From: Rhizobacter sp. Root404
Lineage (GTDB): Bacteria; Pseudomonadota; Gammaproteobacteria; Burkholderiales; Burkholderiaceae_C
Length of the DNA stretch: 64,000 nucleotides
NCBI RefSeq assembly: GCF_001425865.1
Contig: NZ_LMDS01000007.1
Span: forward strand, 125,156 to 189,155
Reading direction: 5' to 3'
This document shows, piece by piece, positions 32,029 through 42,964 of the stretch. The notes under the pieces were generated by a model, which was not told the origin of the DNA, did not search any database, and worked only from the letters and a program-made list of their open reading frames with translations. The position numbers and the translations under genes were made by a program. Position 1 is the stretch's first letter, and every line of letters starts with the position of its first letter.

Positions 32029-32918
32029 CACCAGCTCCCCGAGGCGCCGCCGCCGCCGAAATCGCCACCGCCGCCCGAGCTGAAGCCGCCGCCCCCGCCG
32101 CCCGATCCGCCGCCGAAGCCGCCACCACCACCGCCACCCCAGATGATCGGCCCGCTGCCGCCGCGCCGCCCGCCCAGTCCGCCGAGCGCCGCCACGATCA
32201 GCGCAATCACTCCGGCGCCGCCGGCGATCAGCACGCTCGCCGTGATCCACCACGCGATGCCGCCCGCCAGCGCACCGGTCGCGACCGATCCGAGCCCGCG
32301 GCCCAGCATCGCGCGCAGCACCGCCCCGCCGACGATCACGCCGAAGAACAGGAAGATCGCGAGGTCCTGCAGGTCGAAGCCGTTGTTGCGATTGGCCTGG
32401 CCGCCCTGGCGCGTCGGCGCGGGCAGCGCCTCGCCGGCGATCGCCTTGTCGAGCCGGTCGATCGCGGCGTTCAGGCCGCCGGCGTAGTCGTTCTTCTGGA
32501 ACGCCGGCTTGATCTGCTCGTTGATGATGCGGCCGGCGAGCACGTCGGGGATCGGGCCTTCGAGCGTCTTCGCGACCTCGATGTTGATGCGCCGATCGTT
32601 CTTCGCGACGACGATCACCAGCCCGTCGCCGACGTCGCGCCGCCCCACCTTCCAGGTGTCGGCGACGCGCTGCCCGTAGGCGGCGATGTCCTCGGGCGCC
32701 GTCGTCGGCACGATCAGGACCACGACCTGCGCACCGCGCTGGGTCTCGATCAGCGCGAGCTTCTGGATCAGCGCGGTGGTCTGCGCCTCGGTCAGCGTGC
32801 CGGTCTGGTCGATCACGCGGGCGCTGAGCGGCGGCACCGGCAGTACGTCCTGCGCGTGCGCCGCGGTGGCGAACCACAGCAGCGCGCCCAGCAGCGCGGC
32901 GAGCAGGCGTCGCAGCAT
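32028..32918 (-). CDS. Exported TPM-domain protein with glycine-rich tail
   Basis: A 296-residue envelope protein. Signal peptide residues 1-22 (MLRRLLAALLGALLWFATAA), TPM domain about 28-150 (RVIDQTGTLTEAQTTAL, VVVLIVPTTAPEDIAAYGQR, GLVIVVAKNDRRINIE), two membrane segments (about 178-198 and 210-245), and a C-terminal Gly/Ser-rich tail from about 255 ending GGGGASGSW. This tail is normal in the family and is seen in the DNA as a CCGCC-rich run. It is 18 bases downstream of lemA. Confidence 0.92.
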   Translation of the reverse strand: MLRRLLAALLGALLWFATAAHAQDVLPVPPLSARVIDQTGTLTEAQTTALIQKLALIETQRGAQVVVLIVPTTAPEDIAAYGQRVADTWKVGRRDVGDGLVIVVAKNDRRINIEVAKTLEGPIPDVLAGRIINEQIKPAFQKNDYAGGLNAAIDRLDKAIAGEALPAPTRQGGQANRNNGFDLQDLAIFLFFGVIVGGAVLRAMLGRGLGSVATGALAGGIAWWITASVLIAGGAGVIALIVAALGGLGGRRGGSGPIIWGGGGGGGFGGGSGGGGGGFSSGGGGDFGGGGASGSW

Positions 32919-32936
32919 CTCAGCGGCTCGCGAGGA

Positions 32937-33581
32937 TCACTTCGCGGCCGAGGCCGGCTTGCTGAAGTCGACGCTCGGCGGCACCGAGATCTGCGCTTCG
33001 TTCTGGACCGTGAAGTTCGGCTTGGTCTTGTAGCCGAAGATCATCGCGGTCAGGTTGTTCGGGAAGCTGCGCGCGAGCACGTTGTATTCCTCGACCGTCT
33101 TGATGTAGCGGTTGCGCGCCACGGTGATGCGGTTCTCGGTGCCTTCGAGGGTCACGCGCAGGTCCTGGAAGGCCTGGTTGGCCTTGAGCTGCGGGTACTG
33201 CTCGGCGACGACCATCAGGCGGCTCAGTGCGCCGGTGAGTTCACCTTGGGCCTGCTGGAATTTCTGGAACGCGGCCGGGTCGTTGACCAGCTCGGGCGTG
33301 GCCTGGATGCTGGTGGCCTTGGCGCGCGCCTCGATCACCTTGGTCAGCGTGTCCTGCTCGAAGCTCGCCTCGCCCTTGACGGTGGCGACGATGTTCGGGA
33401 TCAGGTCGGCGCGGCGCTGGTACTGGTTCAGCACCTCGGACCACGCGGCCTTGCTCTGCTCGTCGAGCGACTGGAACGTGTTGTAGCCGCAGCCCGAGAG
33501 GGCCAGCATCGCCAGCGCGGCCAGGCCGGCGGCCAGCGCGCGACCGACGGCGAACGGGCGCGATGAGAGAGCAAGGGTCAT
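32937..33581 (-). CDS. lemA: LemA family lipoprotein
   Basis: A 214-residue LemA protein. The N-terminus carries a lipobox (LALSGC, Cys31), so it is likely lipidated and membrane-anchored. GYNTFQSLDEQSKAAWSEVL, NQYQRRADLIPN, and the ending FGYKTKPNF are family signatures; the body is a long helical bundle. AGGAGGAACAG precedes the ATG. It leads an operon with the two TPM genes; TAGGAT at 33612-33617 (minus strand) may be its -10. Confidence 0.94.
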   Translation of the reverse strand: MTLALSSRPFAVGRALAAGLAALAMLALSGCGYNTFQSLDEQSKAAWSEVLNQYQRRADLIPNIVATVKGEASFEQDTLTKVIEARAKATSIQATPELVNDPAAFQKFQQAQGELTGALSRLMVVAEQYPQLKANQAFQDLRVTLEGTENRITVARNRYIKTVEEYNVLARSFPNNLTAMIFGYKTKPNFTVQNEAQISVPPSVDFSKPASAAK

Positions 33582-33692
33582 GTTCTGTTCCTCCTGAATG
33601 ATGGCGCGGCAATCCTACCCCGCAGCCGCGAGATGCGGCCGTCCGGTTCGCTTTCAATGGTGTAGGCCGCGATGCCGTGGTTACAGTGCCGC

Positions 33693-34493
33693 ATGACCCT
33701 GCTGAATCACGCGCTGCGCGCCGGACGCACGTCGCCCCGCGCGGCGGCCGCGGCGTCGCGAGCAGCGCTCGTGGTCGGCGGCGGCGGCGCGCTCGGGTCG
33801 GCGGTGCTCGAATCGATGCTCGCGAGCCGCCGCTTCGCGCCGGTGAAGGTGTTGGCGACGCGTGCGTTGACGACGGCGATGCACGGGCTCGAGCCGGTCG
33901 TCGTCGAGTCGCTCGACCCGTCTGTCGCCGAGGGCGCGCTGATCGCCGACCTCGCGGTCATCGTGTTCGATCGCGAGCGGCACGCGAACGGCCGCGAGCT
34001 GGCCTTCGCGCGACCGCAGCCGCACGACCTGCTGCCGCTCGCGCGCTGGTTGATCGCACACGGCGTGAAGCACCTGATCGTCGTGCTGCCGCACGCGCCG
34101 GCCGGGCTGCCGGACGCGCTGAAGATCGGCCTGGCCAACCTCGACGAACAGGCCGTCGCGGCACTCGGCTTCGAGCACCTGGTGTTCGTGCGCTCGGCGC
34201 AGAAGCCGGGCGCCGCACGCGCCGCGCAATGGCTGCAACGCCTGGCCGACGGCGTGCTCGCGCAGATGCAGATGATGGTCGCGGCCTCGAACCAGCCGGT
34301 GCGGGCGCGCAAGGTCGCGCAGTTCGTGGTCGAGGTGGCGGCGCGCCTGCCGGGCAGCGCGGGTGGCACGCGCGTCGCGCCGCCCGAGCTGGTGTGGCAG
34401 GCCGCGCAACTGGCGGACGCGCGCCCGCTGGTCGACGCCTGGCTCGCGCACGGTGAGGCGCCGGCCATCGTGCTGCCCAGACGCGCACTTTGA
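33693..34493 (+). CDS. NAD(P)-binding Rossmann-fold protein
   Basis: A 266-residue protein with an N-terminal dinucleotide motif VVGGGGALGSAVLESML (about 27-43) characteristic of SDR/epimerase-like Rossmann folds. No YxxxK catalytic pair is evident, so it may be an atypical family member or a binding protein rather than a dehydrogenase. The start at 33693 is preferred to an in-frame ATG at 33672 because TACAGT, a -10-like hexamer, ends 5 bases before it. It is divergent from lemA. Precise function unknown. Confidence 0.72.
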   Translation: MTLLNHALRAGRTSPRAAAAASRAALVVGGGGALGSAVLESMLASRRFAPVKVLATRALTTAMHGLEPVVVESLDPSVAEGALIADLAVIVFDRERHANGRELAFARPQPHDLLPLARWLIAHGVKHLIVVLPHAPAGLPDALKIGLANLDEQAVAALGFEHLVFVRSAQKPGAARAAQWLQRLADGVLAQMQMMVAASNQPVRARKVAQFVVEVAARLPGSAGGTRVAPPELVWQAAQLADARPLVDAWLAHGEAPAIVLPRRAL

Positions 34494-34517
34494 CATCCGG
34501 CGCGGCGCGTCTAAGCT
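34490..34517 (+). promoter_or_regulatory. Promoter of the DUF4326-MOSC pair
   Basis: A consensus TTGACA (34490-34495) overlaps the stop codon of the preceding gene; a 16-base spacer leads to TAAGCT (34512-34517). The start would lie near 34524, leaving only about 4 bases before the ATG. Confidence 0.7.
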
Positions 34518-34527
34518 GAGCGCCCCG

Positions 34528-34872
34528 ATGTTCCGCTGCTGCCTGCACATGCCCGCCGCTCCCGCCACCGCCCCGCACCGCGTCCAGCTCAAACGAATCA
34601 AGGGCTGGAAGATGCCCGAGAACACCGTCAAGATCGACCGGACCACGCGCTGGGGCAATCCGTTCACGCCGGCGGCGTGCGGTTCGGTGGCGGCGGCCGT
34701 TGCGAATCACGCGGCCTGGATGAAAGGGGCGCTCGCGGCACCCGACGGTGCCGTGCCGCCGTCGGTCGAGGAGATCCGCGGCGCACTGCGCGGCCGCCAC
34801 CTCGCCTGCTGGTGCGCGCTCAACGGCCCGTGCCATGCCGACCTGATGCTGAAGATCGCGAACGGCCGATGA
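34528..34872 (+). CDS. DUF4326 protein
   Basis: A 114-residue protein matching DUF4326: RVQLKRIKGWKMPENTVKID, RTTRWGNPF and the cysteine-containing LRGRHLACWCALNGPCHADL. Family members are small and common in phages and bacteria; the fold is thought to resemble nucleotide-processing proteins, but no activity is established. The start follows a strong promoter by about 4 bases and has no Shine-Dalgarno sequence. The last 4 bases (ATGA) overlap the MOSC gene. Confidence 0.83.
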   Translation: MFRCCLHMPAAPATAPHRVQLKRIKGWKMPENTVKIDRTTRWGNPFTPAACGSVAAAVANHAAWMKGALAAPDGAVPPSVEEIRGALRGRHLACWCALNGPCHADLMLKIANGR

Positions 34873-35456
34873 GCGCACCGGATGCCGAGGGCTTGCGCGC
34901 ACTGACGGCTCAGTTCCCGCGCGCGGGTCGCCTGGAAACGATCCTGCTGCGGCCCGCGCGAGGGGCGCCGATGCGGGTGGTCGACACGGTGCAGGCCATC
35001 GCCACCCGCGGCCTCGACGGTGACCGCAGCGCGGCCCGTGCCGGCGCCTCGCCACTGGGCGGCAAGCGGCAGGTCACGCTGATCCAGGCCGAGCATCTCG
35101 CGGTGATCGCGTCGCTGGCCGGCCTGCCGCACCTCGATGCCGCGCCGCTGCGCCGCAACCTCGTGGTGAGCGGCATCAACCTGCTCGCCGCGCGCGCGCT
35201 GTTCAAGGACCAGCCGCTGCATCTGCATCTCGGCACCGACGTCGTGCTCGAGATCACCGGCCCGTGCGATCCCTGCTCGCAGATGGAAGCGCGGCTCGGC
35301 CCGGGCGGCTACAACGCGATGCGCGGCCACGGCGGGGTGACGGCGCGCGTGCTGCAAGGCGGGCAGCTGCGCACCGGCGATGCGGTGCGCTGCCAACTCG
35401 CTGAAGCGCCGCGACCCGCTCACTCCGTCGGCAGGAATCCCTCGATCGACAGGTAG
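34869..35456 (+). CDS. MOSC-domain protein
   Basis: A 195-residue single MOSC domain: LRPARGAPMRVVDTVQAIAT, GLDGDRSA, LRRNLVVSGINLLA and the conserved cysteine in ITGPCDPCSQME. MOSC domains derive from molybdenum-cofactor sulfurases and act in sulfur transfer or in detoxification of N-hydroxylated bases (YiiM type). Translationally coupled to DUF4326 by a 4-base overlap. Its last 37 bases overlap the convergent cysK gene. Confidence 0.88.
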   Translation: MSAPDAEGLRALTAQFPRAGRLETILLRPARGAPMRVVDTVQAIATRGLDGDRSAARAGASPLGGKRQVTLIQAEHLAVIASLAGLPHLDAAPLRRNLVVSGINLLAARALFKDQPLHLHLGTDVVLEITGPCDPCSQMEARLGPGGYNAMRGHGGVTARVLQGGQLRTGDAVRCQLAEAPRPAHSVGRNPSIDR

Positions 35457-36340
35457 CGCTCGCCGGTGTCGTAGTTGAAGCCCAGCACTGTCGCGCCGGC
35501 GGGCAGGCTGGCAAGCTTCTGGCCGATTGCCGCGAGCGTGGCGCCCGACGAGATGCCGACCAGCATGCCCTCCTCGCGCGCCGCGCGCCGCGCCATCTCG
35601 CGCGCGGCCTCGGCCTCGACCTGGATCACGCCGTCGAGCAGGTCGGTGTGCAGGTTCTTCGGGATGAAGCCGGCGCCGATGCCCTGGATCGGGTGCGGGC
35701 TCGGCTTGCCGCCGCTGATGACCGGCGAGGCGCTGGGTTCGACGGCGAACACCTGCAGCTTCGGCCACATCGCCTTCAGCACCTTCGCGCAGCCCGTGAT
35801 GTGACCGCCGGTGCCCACGCCGGTGATCAGCACGTCGATGCCGCTCGGGAAGTCGGCCGCGATCTCCTGCGCGGTGGTGCGCTCGTGGACGTCGATGTTG
35901 GCCGGGTTCTCGAACTGCTGCGGCATCCAGCTGTCGGGCGTCTGCGCGAGCAGTTCGGTGGCCCGCGCGATCGAGCCGTTCATGCCCTTCTCGCGCGGCG
36001 TCAATTCGAACTTCGCGCCGTAGGCCAGCATCAGGCGGCGGCGCTCGATGCTCATGCTGTCCGGCATCACCAGGATCAGCTTGTAGCCCTTGACCGCCGC
36101 AACCATCGCGAGGCCGACGCCGGTGTTGCCCGAGGTCGGCTCGATGATCGTGCCACCCGGCTTGAGCGCGCCCGAGGCCTCGGCGGCCTCGACCATCGCC
36201 AGCGCGATCCGGTCCTTGATCGAGCCGCCCGGGTTCGAGCGTTCGCTCTTGATGTACACGCTGTGCGTGTTGCCGAACAGGCGGTTGACGCGGATGTGCG
36301 GCGTCTTGCCGATCGTGCTCAGGATGTCGTTGGCCAGCAT
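35420..36340 (-). CDS. cysK: Cysteine synthase A (O-acetylserine sulfhydrylase)
   Basis: A 306-residue PLP enzyme that makes L-cysteine from O-acetylserine and sulfide. The PLP lysine Lys42 is in SNPGGSIKDRIAL; TSGNTG (substrate loop), GVGTGGHITG and GISSGAT (phosphate and pyridine contacts) follow. GKTPHIRVNRLF at the N-terminus favours CysK over CysM. GGAGGAA lies 6 bases before the ATG at 36340; the frame is open further upstream but the extension is not conserved. Divergent from hemE across 62 bases. Confidence 0.95.
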   Translation of the reverse strand: MLANDILSTIGKTPHIRVNRLFGNTHSVYIKSERSNPGGSIKDRIALAMVEAAEASGALKPGGTIIEPTSGNTGVGLAMVAAVKGYKLILVMPDSMSIERRRLMLAYGAKFELTPREKGMNGSIARATELLAQTPDSWMPQQFENPANIDVHERTTAQEIAADFPSGIDVLITGVGTGGHITGCAKVLKAMWPKLQVFAVEPSASPVISGGKPSPHPIQGIGAGFIPKNLHTDLLDGVIQVEAEAAREMARRAAREEGMLVGISSGATLAAIGQKLASLPAGATVLGFNYDTGERYLSIEGFLPTE

Positions 36341-36402
36341 CGGGTTCCTCCGTGGGTTGCGCCACCAATTATGGACACGCAACGGTTTGCGACAATCCCG
36401 CC

Positions 36403-37473
36403 ATGCCTGCACCCCTGCTGAACGACAGCTTTCTGCGCGCCTGCCTGCGCCAGCCCACCACGCACACTCCGGTCTGGCTGATGCGCCAGGCCGGGCGCTA
36501 CCTGCCGGAATACCGCGCCACGCGCGCCAAGGCCGGCAGCTTCATGGGGCTGGCGACCAACACCGACTACGCGACCGAAGTCACGTTGCAGCCGCTCGAA
36601 CGTTACGCGCTCGACGCCGCGATCCTGTTCAGCGACATCCTGACCGTGCCGGACGCGATGGGCCTGGGCCTGTCGTTTGCGCTCGGCGAGGGCCCGAAGT
36701 TCGCGCACCCGGTGCGCGACGAGGCGGCAGTCGCTAAGCTCGAGGTCCCGGACATGGCCAAGCTGCGCTACGTGTTCGACGCGGTCGCGTCGATCCGCAA
36801 GGCGCTGAACGGCCGCGTGCCGCTGATCGGCTTCTCCGGCAGCCCGTGGACGCTGGCCTGCTACATGGTCGAAGGCGCCGGCTCGGACGACTATCGCCTG
36901 GTCAAGACCATGCTGTACAGCCGCCCGGACCTGATGCACCGCATGCTCGAGGTCAACGCCGCCGCGGTCGCGCAGTACCTGAACGCACAGATCGAGGCCG
37001 GCGCGCAGGCCGTGATGATCTTCGACAGCTGGGGCGGCGTGCTGGCGGACGGCGCATTCCAGCAATTCAGCCTGGCCTACACGCGCCGCGTGCTGCACCA
37101 GCTGAAGCGCGAGCACGACGGGCAGCGCATCCCGCACATCGTCTTCACCAAGGGCGGGGGGCTGTGGCTGGAGGACATCGCCGCGATCCAGCCGGACGTG
37201 GTCGGCCTGGACTGGACCGTGAACCTCGGGACGGCGCGCGCGCGGATCGGCGACCGGGTGGCGCTGCAGGGCAACATCGATCCGAACGTGCTGTTCGCGA
37301 CGCCCGACGCGATCCGTGCCGAAGTGACGCGCACGCTGGAAAGCTACGGCCGGCCGGGCGGCCATGTGTTCAACCTGGGCCACGGCATCAGTCAGCACAC
37401 GCCGCCGGAAAACGTCAGCGTGCTGGTCGACACCGTGCACGAGGTCTCGAGGCGTCAACTCGCCTCCGGCTGA
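36403..37473 (+). CDS. hemE: Uroporphyrinogen decarboxylase
   Basis: A 356-residue haem-pathway enzyme that removes four carboxyl groups from uroporphyrinogen III to give coproporphyrinogen III. PVWLMRQAGRYLPEYR (substrate arginines), FSDILTVPDAMG (catalytic Asp), GFSGSPWTLACYMVEG and NLGHGISQHTPPENV are diagnostic. The chosen ATG gives the standard N-terminus; GACAAT ends 6 bases upstream, suggesting a leaderless message. In-frame extension upstream to 36352 lies in the cysK promoter region. Confidence 0.97.
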   Translation: MPAPLLNDSFLRACLRQPTTHTPVWLMRQAGRYLPEYRATRAKAGSFMGLATNTDYATEVTLQPLERYALDAAILFSDILTVPDAMGLGLSFALGEGPKFAHPVRDEAAVAKLEVPDMAKLRYVFDAVASIRKALNGRVPLIGFSGSPWTLACYMVEGAGSDDYRLVKTMLYSRPDLMHRMLEVNAAAVAQYLNAQIEAGAQAVMIFDSWGGVLADGAFQQFSLAYTRRVLHQLKREHDGQRIPHIVFTKGGGLWLEDIAAIQPDVVGLDWTVNLGTARARIGDRVALQGNIDPNVLFATPDAIRAEVTRTLESYGRPGGHVFNLGHGISQHTPPENVSVLVDTVHEVSRRQLASG

Positions 37474-37813
37474 ACGCCGACCGGGCGCGTACGACCGGCC
37501 CGCGATTTTCTTTTGCCGGTAAGTGAGCGCTCAGGGCTTGACTTATCCCCAAAATCGGGCATGCGTAACAGACGCAGCATTCAGTGCTGCGACGCAACAA
37601 GAGCGTTCTGTTTCTTTGCGCTAAGTTGTTGATTTCATTGATTTCGCGGTGTTGCTGCTTCAGCGGGCATTCTTTGGCGATGCCAAGCGCAGCAAGCGTT
37701 TGCGGGCATTGCCGACATGGTTACGCACAAAGTTATCCACAGCAGAAGTGGAAAGCTTGGAAAGCGCTTCAAAATCATCGACTTAACGCTACTTTGTGAA
37801 CGAAAGTTGAGAT
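37474..37813. promoter_or_regulatory. Low-GC spacer between hemE and priA with a DnaA box
   Basis: These 340 bases are much richer in A and T than the rest of the window. They contain a perfect DnaA box TTATCCACA (37733-37741), a related TTATCCCCA (37543-37551), a 7-bp hairpin CGCAGCA-N5-TGCTGCG (37573-37591), and a weak hairpin followed by ATTTTCTTTT (37482-37514) that may terminate hemE. No gene is seen. The region probably holds the priA promoter. Confidence 0.6.
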
Positions 37814-39913
<2,100 letters not shown>

Positions 39914-39925
<12 letters not shown>

Positions 39926-40624
39926 CGGCCGCATGCGGCGCGCCGCCGGGCCCGAGCCGCCGACCGGGCGCGAGATGTCGGCCAGCAGCAGCGTCGCGCG
40001 CACCAGGCCTTCGACGGCCTCGGTGAGGTCTTCCGGCGGCTCGAGCGACTCGATCTCGGCGAGCAGCTCGTCGGCGTCCTCGAGGTCGTCCGGCCCGAGG
40101 TGGCGGTAGACCAGCGCGAGCGGCTCGGTCAGCGCCTTCGGGTCGAGGGCCATCAAGTCGGGGAACAGTTCCAGCGCGGTCGCGAAACCGGCGACCCAGG
40201 GGTAGACGGCGTCGATCGCGCCGGCGTCGCCCGGGTCGTCTTCATCGTCGTCCGCCCCGGCATGCGTCCCGGTATCGGCATCGTCGTCGGCCAGCTCGAA
40301 CACCCACGGATCGAACCACTGGCGTCGCTGGATCGCGTCGTCGAGTTCGGCATGCCGGCGCAGCACCAGCGCGTGCAGCCTGGCGGTGTCGAACTTCGCC
40401 GGCAGGGCGCGGCCATCGACATCGGTGACATGCGGCATCCAGCGCGCCACGGCGATGCGCCGCGGCTGCAGCAATACGCCGCACAGGTAGCCGTCGACCA
40501 TGCTGACATCCAGCGCCTCCAGCGGCGCGGGCACGCGATCGAGCAGCGCCTGCAGTTCGTCGAGCTCGCGCTCGGTGAGCGGCTGGGCCGAACGCGGCGT
40601 CTGGCGGGGGGGTGGGGCAGCCAT
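39914..40624 (-). CDS. YecA/UPF0149 family protein
   Basis: A 236-residue UPF0149 protein. LDELQALLDRVPAPLEALDV, SMVDGYLCGVLLQPR and WVAGFATALELFPDL are family blocks; the core is helical, interrupted by a very acidic stretch (DDDADTGTHAGADDDEDDPG). There is no C-terminal SEC-C zinc motif, so it resembles YgfB more than YecA. Function unknown. The start at 40624 has GACAAT 6 bases upstream and no Shine-Dalgarno sequence. Confidence 0.85.
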
Positions 40625-40761
40625 GCCCGGATTGTCACCGCTGTGCGCGGCGCGGCGCCGTGTGACGTTTTTCACTGCAATGCGGGGCAAAAAGCAACGT
40701 CGCCGCCCGGTCCCTCGAATTGGGGATGGTGGGTGCCGGAACGCGTCCCTAGAGTGCCCTG

Positions 40762-40922
40762 ATTGCTGTCACACGGCGTCTTCTCCGGAAGGCACGAAGC
40801 ATGGTTCGAAACGCCCGGCCAAGAACACCACACCGAACAGGGCGCTGAACCGATACCGGTCCCAACGACGTCCTTTCCGAAGGACTTCCCAGCCCACCCG
40901 CTCACGCGGGTGGGCTTTTTTT
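40762..40922 (+). ncRNA. Candidate small structured RNA between the UPF0149 gene and mmsA
   Basis: A strong plus-strand terminator stands here although no plus-strand gene precedes it for over 800 bases. Upstream, TAGAGT (40750-40755) can serve as a -10, placing a start near 40762 and an RNA of about 160 bases. Within it are two short hairpins closed by UCCG, a stable UNCG-class tetraloop: 40778-40793 (CUUC-UCCG-GAAG core) and 40870-40885 (GUCCUU-UCCG-AAGGAC), followed by the terminator stem. mmsA has its own -10 after the terminator, so an independent sRNA is favoured over a riboswitch leader. No known RNA family recognised. Confidence 0.55.
40891..40922 (+). terminator. Strong Rho-independent terminator upstream of mmsA
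   Basis: AGCCCACCCGC and GCGGGTGGGCT form a perfect 11-bp stem with a TCAC loop, followed directly by a run of seven T residues. It ends 57 bases before the mmsA ATG. It terminates the candidate sRNA or acts as an attenuator for mmsA. Confidence 0.92.
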
Positions 40923-40932
40923 CGGGCTGGCA

Positions 40933-40972
40933 TAGACTGTCAGGCTGTTCCGCCATCACCGCTGCGAGGAGA
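40933..40972 (+). promoter_or_regulatory. mmsA -10 element and ribosome site
   Basis: TAGACT (40933-40938) lies immediately after the terminator and would start a message near 40945. GAGGAGA (40966-40972) is a strong ribosome site 6 bases before the mmsA ATG. No clear -35 is seen, since that region overlaps the terminator stem. Confidence 0.55.
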
Positions 40973-40978
40973 TTCACC

Positions 40979-42499
<1,521 letters not shown>

Positions 42500-42509
42500 C
42501 CGCGCCGCG

Positions 42510-42890
42510 TCAGCCGATGTCTTCGTGCAGGCACAGGATGTTGCCTTCGGTGTCGAGGAACCACGCGGCCTTCTCGGCGCCGAGCACGCAGACGTGTTCG
42601 ACGGTCTTCAGGCCCGGGAAGTCGTAGTCCTCGAACACCACGCCAGCCGCCTTCAGCGCCGCGATGCTGGCGGCGATGTCCGGGACCCGGAAACTGACGG
42701 CGGTGTGATCCGCCTTGGTGCCGCCCTCCTTCGGAAACAGCGCCAGGGTGGCGCTGCCGCAGTCGAACGTGAACTTGCCGTCGGCCTGCGCGCCGATCGG
42801 CTTCAGGCCGAGCCGGCCCTCGTAGAACTGGCGGGCCCGGGCGAGGTCCTTGACCGGCAACATCGTGGTCACGGGCGCATGTGTCAACAT
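42510..42890 (-). CDS. VOC/glyoxalase-superfamily protein
   Basis: A 126-residue protein with two beta-alpha-beta-beta-beta modules. MLPVKDLARARQFYEGRLGL opens the first and VSFRVPDIAASIAALKAAGV the second. Family members are metal-dependent dioxygenases, lyases or resistance proteins; the ligand residues here do not fix a reaction. AGGAGA 5 bases before the ATG. It is divergent from the second amidase. Confidence 0.85.
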   Translation of the reverse strand: MLTHAPVTTMLPVKDLARARQFYEGRLGLKPIGAQADGKFTFDCGSATLALFPKEGGTKADHTAVSFRVPDIAASIAALKAAGVVFEDYDFPGLKTVEHVCVLGAEKAAWFLDTEGNILCLHEDIG

Positions 42891-42964
42891 GGTCGTCTCC
42901 TGTCGAGTGCGAGTTCATTTTGCGCCTGCAGGGCCACCATGAACACCATCTTCAAGGGCTTTCG

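Noticed and set aside
32040..32160. CCGCC-rich run as a repeat array
   Set aside because: It encodes the normal glycine-rich tail of the exported TPM protein.
37474..37813. A second replication origin
   Set aside because: One perfect DnaA box and one near match are too few, and dnaA, dnaN and an unwinding element array are absent.
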